A stretch of DNA of 59,281 bases from Aquincola tertiaricarbonis (GTDB taxonomy: Bacteria > Pseudomonadota > Gammaproteobacteria > Burkholderiales > Burkholderiaceae_C), in contig NZ_KQ033892.1 of the NCBI RefSeq assembly GCF_000969605.1, forward strand, positions 136,432 through 195,712, written 5' to 3'. Positions within the stretch are counted from its first letter, which is position 1, and each line of letters starts with the position of its first letter. Made by a program: the position numbers and the translations under genes. Positions 36,511-44,593 of the stretch are shown piece by piece. A model generated the notes under the pieces. That model did not search any database and had not been told where the DNA came from. It worked only from the letters and a program-made list of their open reading frames with translations.

Positions 36511-37913
36511 GGCTGCCTCCCGCCGGCGCCGGTCACGGCCAGGGCGGCCGGGGATGCCTCATCGGCCGCCATGCGCACATCCATGCACAGCCCGACCTCC
36601 AGCGGCCGGGGAACGATGCGCCATCCGTGCGCCTCGGCGATGGCGGCGCAGATCGACAGGCCGAGGCCCGCGCCTTCGTCGCGCCGGTCGGCCCCGCGCC
36701 AGAAGCGGTCGAAGATGCGAGGCAGGTCGTGGGCGGCGATGCCCGGCCCCTGGTCGGTGACGCGGAAGCCGCCCTTGCCGGCCAGCAGCTTCACCGCGCT
36801 GCCTTCCCGGGTGTGCTGGATGGCGTTCTCCAGCAGGTTCTTCAGCAGCGTGAACAGCGCACCGCGGTCCGCCGTCCAGCTGTGCAGGCCCGGGTCGGCA
36901 TGCAGCTCCACCTGCACCGCACGACGGCCGGCGACGCGGTTCATTACGTCGCACACCTCGGCCAGGATGGGGCGCGGATCGATGGCCGCCACCTGGTAGT
37001 TCAGCGGTTCGCTGGTCTCGGCCAGCAACAGCAGCTGCTGCACCTGGCGCCCCATGCGGTCGATGTCGGCCAGCAGCGGGGCCTGCGCCTCGTCCCGGCG
37101 GCCCAGTTCCACCTGCGCGCGGATCAGCGCCAGCGGCGTCTTCAGCTCATGCGCCGCGCTGGCCAGGAAGTGCTGCTGCGCCTCGAAGCCCTGCTGCAGG
37201 CGGTCCAGCGCCTGGTTGAAGGCCTCCACCAGCGGCCGGATCTCGGCCGGCTGCGCCGTGGCGTCCAGCCGCTCGGCCAGCGCGCTGGGCGAGATGCGCT
37301 GCGCCGCTGCCGAGGCCGCATGCAGCGGCCGCAGGCTGCGGCGCAGCAGCCATTGGAACGAGACGAGGAAGACCACCAGGAAGGTGGCGGACATCGCCAG
37401 CACGCCGCGGCGCATGCCCGGCGCCCCGAAGGACTCGCGCAGCAGGCCGACGAACCGCTCGCTCGCCGCGACCTGCACCGCCAGCCGCCTGCCCCGGGCG
37501 TCGAGGGTCCGCGTGGCCAGGTGCATGGCCACGCCGGCGTGTTCGATGCCCACCGACTCCTGCGGCGGCAGCCGGAACTGCGGCGCGCTGCCCAGCGGCC
37601 GGGCTTCGCCATTCGTGTACAGCACGCGTCCGTCCTCGTCGACGATGCGCACCTGCATCTCGGTGGCCAGGCTGGTGAGGATCCAGGGCTCGATCACCTG
37701 GGCATCGAAGCCCACGGCCTGGCCCTCGGCATCGAAGCGCAGGTGCTCGGACAGCCGTTCGGCGAACAGCTCCGCCTTCTGCGCCAGCAGCGTGCGCGAC
37801 CAGGCATCGCCCAGCAGCGTGACCAGCAGCACCACCAGCAGCGCACTGCCGGCCATGCCGAGCAGGAAGAACAGCCGCAGGCGGCCCAGCAGGCTAAGGC
37901 ATCGGTGGTTCAT
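36507..37913 (-). CDS. Membrane sensor histidine kinase (EnvZ/QseC type)
   Basis: 468 residues from the ATG at 37913, inside the end of the regulator gene (20-bp overlap). Two membrane segments (about residues 13-34 and 170-190) flank a periplasmic sensor. HAMP follows, then the H-box SAAHELKTPLAL with His255, the N-box NLLENAIQHT, the G-boxes DQGPGIA and DEGAGLGLSI. The longer upstream open frame is a shadow of the regulator gene. Its partner regulator is immediately upstream and a lipoprotein hydrolase immediately downstream. Confidence 0.93.
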   Translation of the reverse strand: MNHRCLSLLGRLRLFFLLGMAGSALLVVLLVTLLGDAWSRTLLAQKAELFAERLSEHLRFDAEGQAVGFDAQVIEPWILTSLATEMQVRIVDEDGRVLYTNGEARPLGSAPQFRLPPQESVGIEHAGVAMHLATRTLDARGRRLAVQVAASERFVGLLRESFGAPGMRRGVLAMSATFLVVFLVSFQWLLRRSLRPLHAASAAAQRISPSALAERLDATAQPAEIRPLVEAFNQALDRLQQGFEAQQHFLASAAHELKTPLALIRAQVELGRRDEAQAPLLADIDRMGRQVQQLLLLAETSEPLNYQVAAIDPRPILAEVCDVMNRVAGRRAVQVELHADPGLHSWTADRGALFTLLKNLLENAIQHTREGSAVKLLAGKGGFRVTDQGPGIAAHDLPRIFDRFWRGADRRDEGAGLGLSICAAIAEAHGWRIVPRPLEVGLCMDVRMAADEASPAALAVTGAGGRQP

Positions 37914-38580
37914 CGCGGAGGGCATAGCCATAGTTGCGGATGTTCTCGATGTGCTGCGCGGAGCCGATGGCCAGCAGCTTGCGACGCAGGCGGTGCAGCG
38001 CCACATCCAGTGCATTCGGCGTGACCGCCTCGGCCAGGCCCCATGCCGCCAGCTCCAGCGCACTGCGCCGCAGCGGGCGGCCGGCATGGCGCAGCAAGGC
38101 CGTCATGATCTGCAGCTCGGCCGGTGCGAGCGATACCGATTCATGGTCGCGGCACAGGCGGCCGCTGTCGACGTCGATGCGCAGGTCGCCATGGGCTGGC
38201 GCGTTCTCCAGCATGGCCGCCGGCCGGCGCATCAGCGCCCGAACGCGCGCCACCAGCTCCTCCATCGGGAAGGGCTTGGTCAGGTAGTCGTCGGCACCGG
38301 AGTCCAGCCCGTCGACCCGGTCGTGCAGCGCGTCGCGCGCGGTCAGCATCAGGCAGGGCGCCCGCATGCCGGCGCCGCGCATGCGCCGCACCAGCTCCAG
38401 CCCGTCGCCATCCGGCAGGCCGCGGTCGATCACCCAGGCCACGTAGTCCAGGCGCTGCGCCGCGCCCCAGGCCTCGGCCAGGGAAGCGAACACGTCGGAG
38501 GCGATGCCCGCGGCCTGCAGCGCCTGGCGTACCAGCGTGGCCAGGCGCGCGTGGTCCTCCACCATGGCGATGCGGCTCAT
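37894..38580 (-). CDS. OmpR/PhoB-family response regulator
   Basis: 228 residues. The receiver has VEDH, the phospho-Asp52 in VIDRGLPDGDG and Lys in LTKPFPMEEL near 102. The C-terminal winged helix (from about residue 135) contains SVSLAPAELQIMTALLRHAG and the recognition region VTPNALDVALHRLRRKL. It is the first gene of the regulator-kinase-hydrolase operon and diverges from the SDR gene across a 190-bp region that carries tandem 11-bp-spaced repeats. Confidence 0.94.
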   Translation of the reverse strand: MSRIAMVEDHARLATLVRQALQAAGIASDVFASLAEAWGAAQRLDYVAWVIDRGLPDGDGLELVRRMRGAGMRAPCLMLTARDALHDRVDGLDSGADDYLTKPFPMEELVARVRALMRRPAAMLENAPAHGDLRIDVDSGRLCRDHESVSLAPAELQIMTALLRHAGRPLRRSALELAAWGLAEAVTPNALDVALHRLRRKLLAIGSAQHIENIRNYGYALRDEPPMP

Positions 38581-38733
38581 GCGCGGCGGGCAGGCGCGGC
38601 ACGGGGCCTGGCCTGGTCGAACGGTGCTGGGTGATGCAAGGCAATGACTCCTGCGGATGGCGGCCGGCCAGTCTGGGCCTGCATGAATTACGGGCTTCTT
38701 TCCAGCGCTGCGTCCATGGCGGTGGGCGGGTCT

Positions 38734-38756
38734 GTCGGCGGGTAAGTCGGCGGTAA
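38734..38756. promoter_or_regulatory. Tandem direct repeat, candidate OmpR-family binding site
   Basis: GTCGGCGGGTAA is followed immediately by GTCGGCGGTAA. The two GGTAA words are 11 bp apart, one helical turn, as expected for tandem binding of an OmpR/PhoB regulator. The site lies between the regulator operon (divergent) and the SDR gene, 17 bp before the SDR start. Confidence 0.45.
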
Positions 38757-38772
38757 TGAAGGCGGCTGGAAC

Positions 38773-39813
38773 ATGGCCTTCGACCGCAACACACCGCTTG
38801 GACGAAGCGCCCGCACCATGCCGCAACCGACCGCCCCCCACATTCCACCTCAACACGGCCGCACCGCGGTCATCACCGGCACCGGAGGCCTCGGCCTGGA
38901 AGCGGCGCTGGCGCTGGCCCGGGCCGGCGCGCAGGTCGTGCTGGCCGGGCGCGATGCGGCCAAGGGCGCGGCGTCGGTGCGGCGCATCCAGCGCGAAGTG
39001 CCCGATGCCCGGGTGGCATTCCGTGAGCTGGACCTGGCCAGCCTGGCCTCCATCCGGCGGTTCAGCGAGGCGCTGGCCGGCAGCGGGACCACGCTGGACC
39101 TGTTGATCAACAACGCTGGCGTGATGGCACCGCCGACCCGGCAGCTGACCGCCGACGGCTTCGAGCTTCAACTGGGCACCAACCACCTCGGCCACTTCGC
39201 CTTGACGGCCCGGCTGCTGCCCCTGCTGCGCCAGGCCGCAGGCGCCCGCGTGGTCACGCTGTCCAGCATCGCCGCGCAGCGCGGGCGCATCGACTTCGAC
39301 AACCTGCATGCGCAGCGGCACTACCAGCCGATGGCGGTGTACAGCCAGTCGAAGCTGGCCTGCCTGATGTTTGCGCTGGAGCTGCAGCGCCGCAGCGACG
39401 CCGCCGGCTGGGGCCTGCGCAGCCTGGCCGCCCACCCGGGCGTGGCCCGCACCGAGCTGCTGCCCAACGGGGCCGGCCGCTGGAGCCTGCCCGGCCTGGC
39501 GCGCCGCGGCCTGTGGTTCCTGTTCCAGCCGGCGGCACAGGGCGCATGGCCCAGCCTGATGGCCGCCACCTCGCCGGGCATGGAAGGCGGGACCTACATC
39601 GGCCCCGACGGCTGGCGCGAACTGCGCGGCGCGGCCACGCAGGTGGAGATTCCGCCGCAGGCGCTGGACCGGGACGTCGCGGCCAGGCTGTGGGCGGACT
39701 CCGAACGCCTGACCGCATGCACCTTCCCTGCGGCCGGAAGGCCGGACGGATCGCGAACCGCCAGCTTCACGCCCACCCGCACCGGCATCCCGCTGCCGCA
39801 GCCCGCGCGCTGA
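38773..39813 (+). CDS. Short-chain dehydrogenase/reductase (retinol dehydrogenase-like)
   Basis: 346 residues. Rossmann loop TGTGGLGLEAALALA near residue 36, the structural motif NNAGVM near 114 (NNAG), the catalytic Ser in VVTLSSIAAQ near 160 and the catalytic Tyr-x3-Lys in YSQSKLACLM near 193. The layout is that of the extended retinol-dehydrogenase-like SDRs; the substrate is not evident. A second possible start is the ATG at 38818. The C-terminal ~60 residues after the core are unusually long and Arg/Pro-rich. It is divergent from the two-component operon and is followed by a small lipoprotein gene. Confidence 0.88.
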   Translation: MAFDRNTPLGRSARTMPQPTAPHIPPQHGRTAVITGTGGLGLEAALALARAGAQVVLAGRDAAKGAASVRRIQREVPDARVAFRELDLASLASIRRFSEALAGSGTTLDLLINNAGVMAPPTRQLTADGFELQLGTNHLGHFALTARLLPLLRQAAGARVVTLSSIAAQRGRIDFDNLHAQRHYQPMAVYSQSKLACLMFALELQRRSDAAGWGLRSLAAHPGVARTELLPNGAGRWSLPGLARRGLWFLFQPAAQGAWPSLMAATSPGMEGGTYIGPDGWRELRGAATQVEIPPQALDRDVAARLWADSERLTACTFPAAGRPDGSRTASFTPTRTGIPLPQPAR

Positions 39814-39867
39814 GCGCCGCGCCAGCCCGCCATGCACAGCTTCTTCCACCCCCGACGAGAGCCTCCC

Positions 39868-40194
39868 ATGCAGTTCCCCTCCAAGACCCTCGCCCTGCGC
39901 ATCGCCACCCTGCTGACCGGCCCCACGCTGGTGATGGCCTGCGCGCAGATACCCAGGAGCAGCGTGGCCGAAGCGCAGTTCCCCGCCTTGTCCTGCGAGG
40001 AGCTGGCCCGCGAGGTGGCCGCCGCGCAGGCCACCCGGGCGGCCGCCGAACAGGCCAAGAGCGAGTCGTGGCATGCGGTGCTGCCCTTCGTGGTGGCCGC
40101 GCGCTATGCCGATGCGGGCGCCGCCTCGAGCGAGGCGCAACGCCGCATCGGGCTGCTGTCCGCCCAGGCCGCGCAGCGCCCGTGCGCGAGTTGA
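39868..40194 (+). CDS. Small putative lipoprotein (108 aa)
   Basis: 108 residues from the ATG at 39868. A signal sequence ends in the lipobox-like LVMA-Cys near residue 25. The mature part contains a pair SC...C and a helical Ala/Glu-rich segment (CEELAREVAAAQATRAAAEQ), then a weak hydrophobic stretch (AVLPFVVAARYA). No known family. It precedes and slightly overlaps the ABC ATPase gene (stop at 40192-40194 within the ATPase start region), so they are likely coupled. Confidence 0.65.
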   Translation: MQFPSKTLALRIATLLTGPTLVMACAQIPRSSVAEAQFPALSCEELAREVAAAQATRAAAEQAKSESWHAVLPFVVAARYADAGAASSEAQRRIGLLSAQAAQRPCAS

Positions 40195-41021
40195 GCCGCC
40201 GCGCCACGGGCCCGAAGCCCGAGGCCTTCGTGGAGCTCGACCGCGTGAGCTTCGGCTACGACACCACCGCGCGCGTGCTGTCGGACCTGTCGCTGCGGTT
40301 TCCCCGCGGGCAGGTCACCACCATCCTGGGTGGCTCCGGCTGCGGCAAGACCACGCTGATGCGGCTGGTCGGCGGCCTGCAGGCGGCAGACGCCGGCCGC
40401 GTGCTGATCGACGGCGAGGTGCTCGATCCCCGGCATCGGCGCCGGCTCTACGCGCTGCGCCGCCGCATGGGCATGCTGTTCCAGTTCGGCGCCCTGTTCA
40501 CCGACCTGACGGTCTACGAGAACGTCGCCTTCCCGTTGCGGGAGCACACCTCGCTGCCCGAGGCCGCGGTGCGCGACCTGGTGCTGATGAAGCTGCAGGC
40601 GGTGGGCCTGCGCGGCGCCGTGGGGCTGCGCATCGGCCAGCTGTCCGGCGGCATGGCCCGCCGCGTGGCCCTGGCCCGCGCCATCGCGCTGGACCCGGAG
40701 CTGATCCTGTACGACGAACCGTTCGCCGGCCTGGACCCCATCAGCATCGGCGTGACGGCCCAGCTGATCCGCCGGCTGAACGATGCCACCGGGGCCACCT
40801 CCCTGGTGGTGAGCCACGACGTGGCCCAGTGCATGGCGATCAGCGACCGGGTGGTGCTGCTGGCCCGGCACGGCCGCATCGTGGCGCAGGGCACGCCGGC
40901 ACAGCTGATGGCCGGCACCGACCCCGAGACGCGGCAGTTCCTGCGCGGCGAGCCGGACGGTCCGCTGCGCTTCCACCATCCCGCGCCGGGCCTGGCGGCG
41001 GACTTCGGCCTGACGGCATGA
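40182..41021 (+). CDS. ABC transporter ATP-binding protein, MlaF-like
   Basis: 279 residues from GTG 40182 (TTG 40191 is an alternative). Walker A is GGSGCGKTT near residue 53, Q-loop LFQFGALFTDLTVYEN near 98, the ABC signature LSGGMARRVALARA near 155, Walker B LILYDEPFAGLDP near 178 and the H-loop His in VVSHD. GGSGCGKTTLMRLVGGLQ and FGALFTDLTVYENVAFPLREH are typical of Mla/Ttg2-type phospholipid transport ATPases. No permease (MlaE) or substrate-binding (MlaD) gene is adjacent, so the partners must lie elsewhere or the small lipoprotein is a partner. Confidence 0.9.
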   Translation: MRELSRRATGPKPEAFVELDRVSFGYDTTARVLSDLSLRFPRGQVTTILGGSGCGKTTLMRLVGGLQAADAGRVLIDGEVLDPRHRRRLYALRRRMGMLFQFGALFTDLTVYENVAFPLREHTSLPEAAVRDLVLMKLQAVGLRGAVGLRIGQLSGGMARRVALARAIALDPELILYDEPFAGLDPISIGVTAQLIRRLNDATGATSLVVSHDVAQCMAISDRVVLLARHGRIVAQGTPAQLMAGTDPETRQFLRGEPDGPLRFHHPAPGLAADFGLTA

Positions 41022-41037
41022 CATCGGCCGCGCGGGC

Positions 41038-42069
41038 TCACGGCCTGTCGTCGAGCACCAGCACCTCGTGCACGTCGCTGGCGGCGTTGCCACCCACGCG
41101 CAGGCCGCCGCCTACCAGGTGGATGCGGTTGCCGAGCGTGGCGGCGCCCAGGCCGTGGCGGGCCGTGGGCATGGGCGGCAGTGCATCCCAGCGGTCCGCC
41201 GCAGGGTCGTAGACCCAGGCGTCGGCAAACACCTGCTGCTCGGGCACCCATTGCTCGCCGCCGAACACGTAGAGCTTGCCCCGGTAGGCGGCCGCGGCCA
41301 GTCCGCCGCGTGCCTGCGGCATCGGCCTGCGGGTGGTCCAGGTGTTGCTGGCGGGATCGAACACTTCCAGCGTGGCGACGTTGACCTGGCGCAGCGTGCC
41401 ATCGGCCTGCTTTTGCGCGCTGCGGCCGCCGACGACGTAGATGCGGCTGTCGATCACCGCGGAGGCGGCGCTGTTGCGTGCCGTCGGCGCATCGGGCAGC
41501 CGGCTCCAGCGTCCGGTGGCGGGGTCGAGCACCTCGGCCAGCACGGTGTCCTCATGGTCATTGAAGTGGCTGGCACCGGCGAATGCCGGCACCCGCCCGC
41601 CGACGAGATAGATCTTGCCCTGCACGGCCGCCGCAATGCCTTCCGCACGCGGCTGCGTCAAGCCGGGCCCTGGGTGCCAGCGGTCCGCATCGGGTGCGTA
41701 CCAGTGCACGCTGGCCTGTGCACGCCAGTTGGGAAAGCCGCCGCTGAATCCGCCGATGCCCCACAGCCGCCCGTCGGCCGCGGCCAGCGCGATGTGGTGC
41801 CGGGCCTCGGGCAGGGTGGCCAGCCGCGTCCAGCGGCGCCGGGCCGGGTCCCAGGCCTCGAAGTGCGCCGAATAGCCGGTGTTGGGGCTGAGCAGGCCGC
41901 CGGCCACGTACAGCTTGCCGTCCAGCACCTCCGGATACAGCTCCTGCCGGGCCACGCCGGCCGGCGCGGCCGCCTCCCAGCGGGGCACGGGCTGCGCATG
42001 GGCGGCCAAGCCCAGGAGGGCGGCTGCGGCCAGGGTGAGGCTGCGGAGTTGGCGGTGGTGGTTGCTCAT
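41038..42069 (-). CDS. Secreted Kelch-repeat beta-propeller protein
   Basis: 343 residues from the ATG at 42069; an ATG at 42153 would add 28 poor residues. A signal peptide ends near LAAHAQP. Six to seven Kelch repeats are visible as VLDGKLYVAGG, ADGRLWGIGG, VQGKIYLVGG, IDSRIYVVGG, YRGKLYVFGG, LGNRIHLVGG, with the intervening pattern of conserved Trp/Arg (RWTRLATLPEAR, RWSRLPDAPTAR). It is a periplasmic or exported binding protein of unknown ligand. It diverges from a LysR regulator gene across 96 bp, which suggests control by that regulator. Confidence 0.9.
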   Translation of the reverse strand: MSNHHRQLRSLTLAAAALLGLAAHAQPVPRWEAAAPAGVARQELYPEVLDGKLYVAGGLLSPNTGYSAHFEAWDPARRRWTRLATLPEARHHIALAAADGRLWGIGGFSGGFPNWRAQASVHWYAPDADRWHPGPGLTQPRAEGIAAAVQGKIYLVGGRVPAFAGASHFNDHEDTVLAEVLDPATGRWSRLPDAPTARNSAASAVIDSRIYVVGGRSAQKQADGTLRQVNVATLEVFDPASNTWTTRRPMPQARGGLAAAAYRGKLYVFGGEQWVPEQQVFADAWVYDPAADRWDALPPMPTARHGLGAATLGNRIHLVGGGLRVGGNAASDVHEVLVLDDRP

Positions 42070-42165
42070 GGTGTCGGGCCCCGGTTGTTCGAGCGGATCG
42101 TAGGCAGCGGTGGCCGTCGGCACCAGATGGATAATCGTGCACGGGGCGTTCAACCAGGCTTAACA

Positions 42166-43065
42166 ATGACCCGATCCGTGCTGCCCGACCTGGACGTGTT
42201 CGCGGCCGTCGCCAGGCATCGGAGCTTCCGTGCCGTGGCCACGCAGCGCGACGTGTCGGTCTCGCTGATCAGCCAGACCATCCGCCGGCTGGAAGACCAG
42301 TTGGGCGTCGCCCTGCTCACCCGCACCACGCGCAGCGTGACGCCCACTGCCGCCGGGCTGGCCCTGCTCGCGCAGCTGGAGCCGGGCCTGGCGATGATCC
42401 AGAAGGCGGTGGAGGAGCTCAACGCGCACCGCGGCTCGCCCCTGGGCTCGCTGCGCATCAATGCGCCCGCGCCGGTCGCGCAGTTCCTGCTGGCGGCCCT
42501 GGCGGCCCGCTTCCTGGCGCAGCATCCGGGCGTGTCCATCGAGATCACCGCCGACGCGGCCAAGGCCGACATCGTGCGCGACGGCTTCGATGCCGGCGTG
42601 CGCATCGACAAGGACCTGCAGCAGGACATGGTGGCGGTGCGCATTGGTGCGCCGCAGCGCTACGCCGTGGTGGGATCGCCGGCGTACTTCTCGCGCCGGC
42701 CGATGCCGAAGTCGCCGCGCGACCTGGCGGGACACGATTGCATCCGGCGTCGGTTTCCGGCGGGCGGCCTGCAGCCATGGGACTTCCAGCGACGCCACCT
42801 CGCGCCCGAGATCGCCGAGCCCCGCCTGGTGGTCAATGACGCGCAGGTGGCGGTCAATGCGGCGGTGGCCGGCGCGGGCCTGGCCTACGTGCACGAGAAG
42901 TACGTGGAGCGCGAACTGGCTGCGGGGCAGCTGGTGCGGGTGCTGGAAGGCTGGTCGCCGGGCATCGGCCCGCCGTACCTCTACTACCCGCGGCAGCGCT
43001 TCCTGTCCGCCGCCCTGAGGGCCTTCGTGGACTTCGCGCGCGCGGCCGCGGCGGATGCGCCTTGA
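42166..43065 (+). CDS. LysR-family transcriptional regulator
   Basis: 299 residues. The N-terminal helix-turn-helix is LDVFAAVARHRSFRAVATQRDVSVSLISQTIRRLEDQ (residues 9-45), followed by the linker and the LysR effector domain (GSLRINAPAPVAQFLLAALAARFLAQHPGV). Such proteins usually control a divergent neighbour, here the Kelch protein gene. The 96-bp gap contains TTAAGCCTGGTTGAA, a possible T-N11-A-like element. The effector is unknown. Confidence 0.93.
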   Translation: MTRSVLPDLDVFAAVARHRSFRAVATQRDVSVSLISQTIRRLEDQLGVALLTRTTRSVTPTAAGLALLAQLEPGLAMIQKAVEELNAHRGSPLGSLRINAPAPVAQFLLAALAARFLAQHPGVSIEITADAAKADIVRDGFDAGVRIDKDLQQDMVAVRIGAPQRYAVVGSPAYFSRRPMPKSPRDLAGHDCIRRRFPAGGLQPWDFQRRHLAPEIAEPRLVVNDAQVAVNAAVAGAGLAYVHEKYVERELAAGQLVRVLEGWSPGIGPPYLYYPRQRFLSAALRAFVDFARAAAADAP

Positions 43066-43086
43066 GGGCCGGCGCTGCCGCCTTGT

Positions 43087-43455
43087 TCACATCCCGCAGA
43101 GCTTCCTGAACGGCCCGAGCACCGCCTCGCCGCGGAAGGGCTTGACGATCCAGCCGGTGATGCCGATCTCCTTGCCGCGGGCGCGCATGCCGGCGTTGTC
43201 CTCGGTGGTCAGCATCACGATGCGCACCGCGGTGTTGCCCAGCTCGGTGCGGATCTTCTCGGCCATGGTCAGGCCGTCCATGTTGGGCATGTTGATGTCG
43301 CTGACCACCAGCTTGATGCCGGCATCCTCCTGCAGCAGCTTCAGGCCGTCGCGGCCGTCGTTGGCCACCGCCACCTCGAAGCCGTTGTGGGTGAGATAGC
43401 CGGACACGATCTCGCGCATCGTGCTCGAGTCGTCGACCACCAGGATCTGGGCCAT
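43087..43455 (-). CDS. CheY-like single-domain response regulator
   Basis: 122 residues, a receiver only. Acidic pair VVDDSS near residue 8, phospho-Asp in VVSDINMPNMDG near 53, Thr in VMLTTED near 82 and Lys in WIVKPFRGE near 103. It would bind a flagellar switch or a phosphatase partner; the next gene upstream codes for a CheX-like protein, a known partner type. GGAG precedes its ATG. The 16-bp gap suggests co-transcription from the sigma-28-like promoter at 44493. Confidence 0.93.
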   Translation of the reverse strand: MAQILVVDDSSTMREIVSGYLTHNGFEVAVANDGRDGLKLLQEDAGIKLVVSDINMPNMDGLTMAEKIRTELGNTAVRIVMLTTEDNAGMRARGKEIGITGWIVKPFRGEAVLGPFRKLCGM

Positions 43456-43471
43456 GCGAACAAACTCCGGA

Positions 43472-44434
43472 TCAGAAGAACTCGAGCTCGCCCGTGCTGG
43501 CCGAGCCGGCGCTGGCCGAGAACTCGATGAAGGCCTCGGGCACGAACAGCAGGTTGAAGATGAAGCGCTGCACGATGGTCACCGGCGGCTGGCGCGGCCG
43601 GCGCGGGTCGGTCAGCAGGTAGCGGATGCACAGCTGCGGGTCCTGCGAGCCGAACGAGATGTACTTCTGCTCGTGGTTGATGACGATGGGCACCTGCGTC
43701 TGCTGGTTGGCGAAGGCCTCGGGCGGTATGTAGCGGTTCTTGAACGCGCCCCACACCAGGTTGGTGGTCTCGCCCAGCAGGTTGTTCAGCTCGCGGAAAC
43801 CCAGGTCGCCGCCCACGCCCTCGAACCCCATGCCCTGGGCCATGCCCTGGCGCAGCGCGCCTTCCTCGGTCTGCAGCATCATGTAGCCGCGGCACCAGGT
43901 GCTTTCCAGCGCGATGAGGGTGGACACCTGGCCGTAGATGATGCGGTCGTGCACCACGTAAGGCGGCTCGGCCACCACCTCGGCATTCGGGAACATCGAG
44001 CGGATGGCGTTGCAGCTCAGCTCGATCACGCCGTCCACCAGCGGGGTGGGGTAGCGCATGCCGAACAGGCTGTGGTTGATGTGATCGCGCAGCGTGGCCA
44101 CGTCGCCGCTGGGCCAGGGGTGGGTCACCGCCCGCGCCTCGTCCTCGTTGAGCACCCGCGTGCTGGTGCGGCGCAGGAAGATGGGCAGCTCCGGCCGCTG
44201 GCGGTGCAGCGCGATGGCCAGGCGCAGGCTGTCGGGGTGGTCGCAGGGCAGGTCCTCGGCCAGCAGCACGCCGCCCAGGTCCTTGTGCTGCGACAGCGCC
44301 TCCAGCGCGTCGGCGGCCGCGCGCGGCACGGTGATCAGCCCCAGCGACTCGCAGCACTCCAGCAGGCTGGCGTAATGCGCCGGATCGTGCTCCAGCAGCA
44401 GTACCTTGGCGGCAAGAAACGTGGGCTCGTTCAT
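43472..44434 (-). CDS. Pseudo-receiver fused to a CheX/CheC-like chemotaxis phosphatase domain
   Basis: 320 residues from the ATG at 44434 (an ATG at 44449 is an alternative; GAGG at normal spacing favours 44434). Residues 1-125 look like a receiver (VLLLEHD) whose phospho-Asp position reads LLAEDLP, so probably inactive. Residues 130-320 resemble CheX: the phosphatase motif E-x-x-N occurs in FRELNNLLGETTNLVWG near 225. It probably dephosphorylates CheY-P from the adjacent gene. The fusion is unusual and interpretation is moderate. Confidence 0.75.
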   Translation of the reverse strand: MNEPTFLAAKVLLLEHDPAHYASLLECCESLGLITVPRAAADALEALSQHKDLGGVLLAEDLPCDHPDSLRLAIALHRQRPELPIFLRRTSTRVLNEDEARAVTHPWPSGDVATLRDHINHSLFGMRYPTPLVDGVIELSCNAIRSMFPNAEVVAEPPYVVHDRIIYGQVSTLIALESTWCRGYMMLQTEEGALRQGMAQGMGFEGVGGDLGFRELNNLLGETTNLVWGAFKNRYIPPEAFANQQTQVPIVINHEQKYISFGSQDPQLCIRYLLTDPRRPRQPPVTIVQRFIFNLLFVPEAFIEFSASAGSASTGELEFF

Positions 44435-44492
44435 CGGCGGCGTCCTCATGGTGGTGGTCTGGCACGGCCCCCCGGGAGGTGCGCAGCACACC

Positions 44493-44519
44493 ATATCGGC
44501 CGCCGCCCGGCGCACTGAA
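44493..44519 (-). promoter_or_regulatory. Sigma-28-like (FliA) promoter for the CheX/CheY pair
   Basis: On the minus strand TTCA (44519-44516), 15 bases, then GCCGATAT (44500-44493); consensus TAAA-N15-GCCGATAA. The -10 matches 7 of 8 and the -35 only 2 of 4. The distance to the ATG at 44434 is about 50 bp. Confidence 0.45.
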
Positions 44520-44593
44520 ACCCGGCCGTCGCGCGCGCACCCACAATGCCGCCCGTGCCGGCCCCGCGGCGGCCGGCTGGAGTGCCCCCCGAG

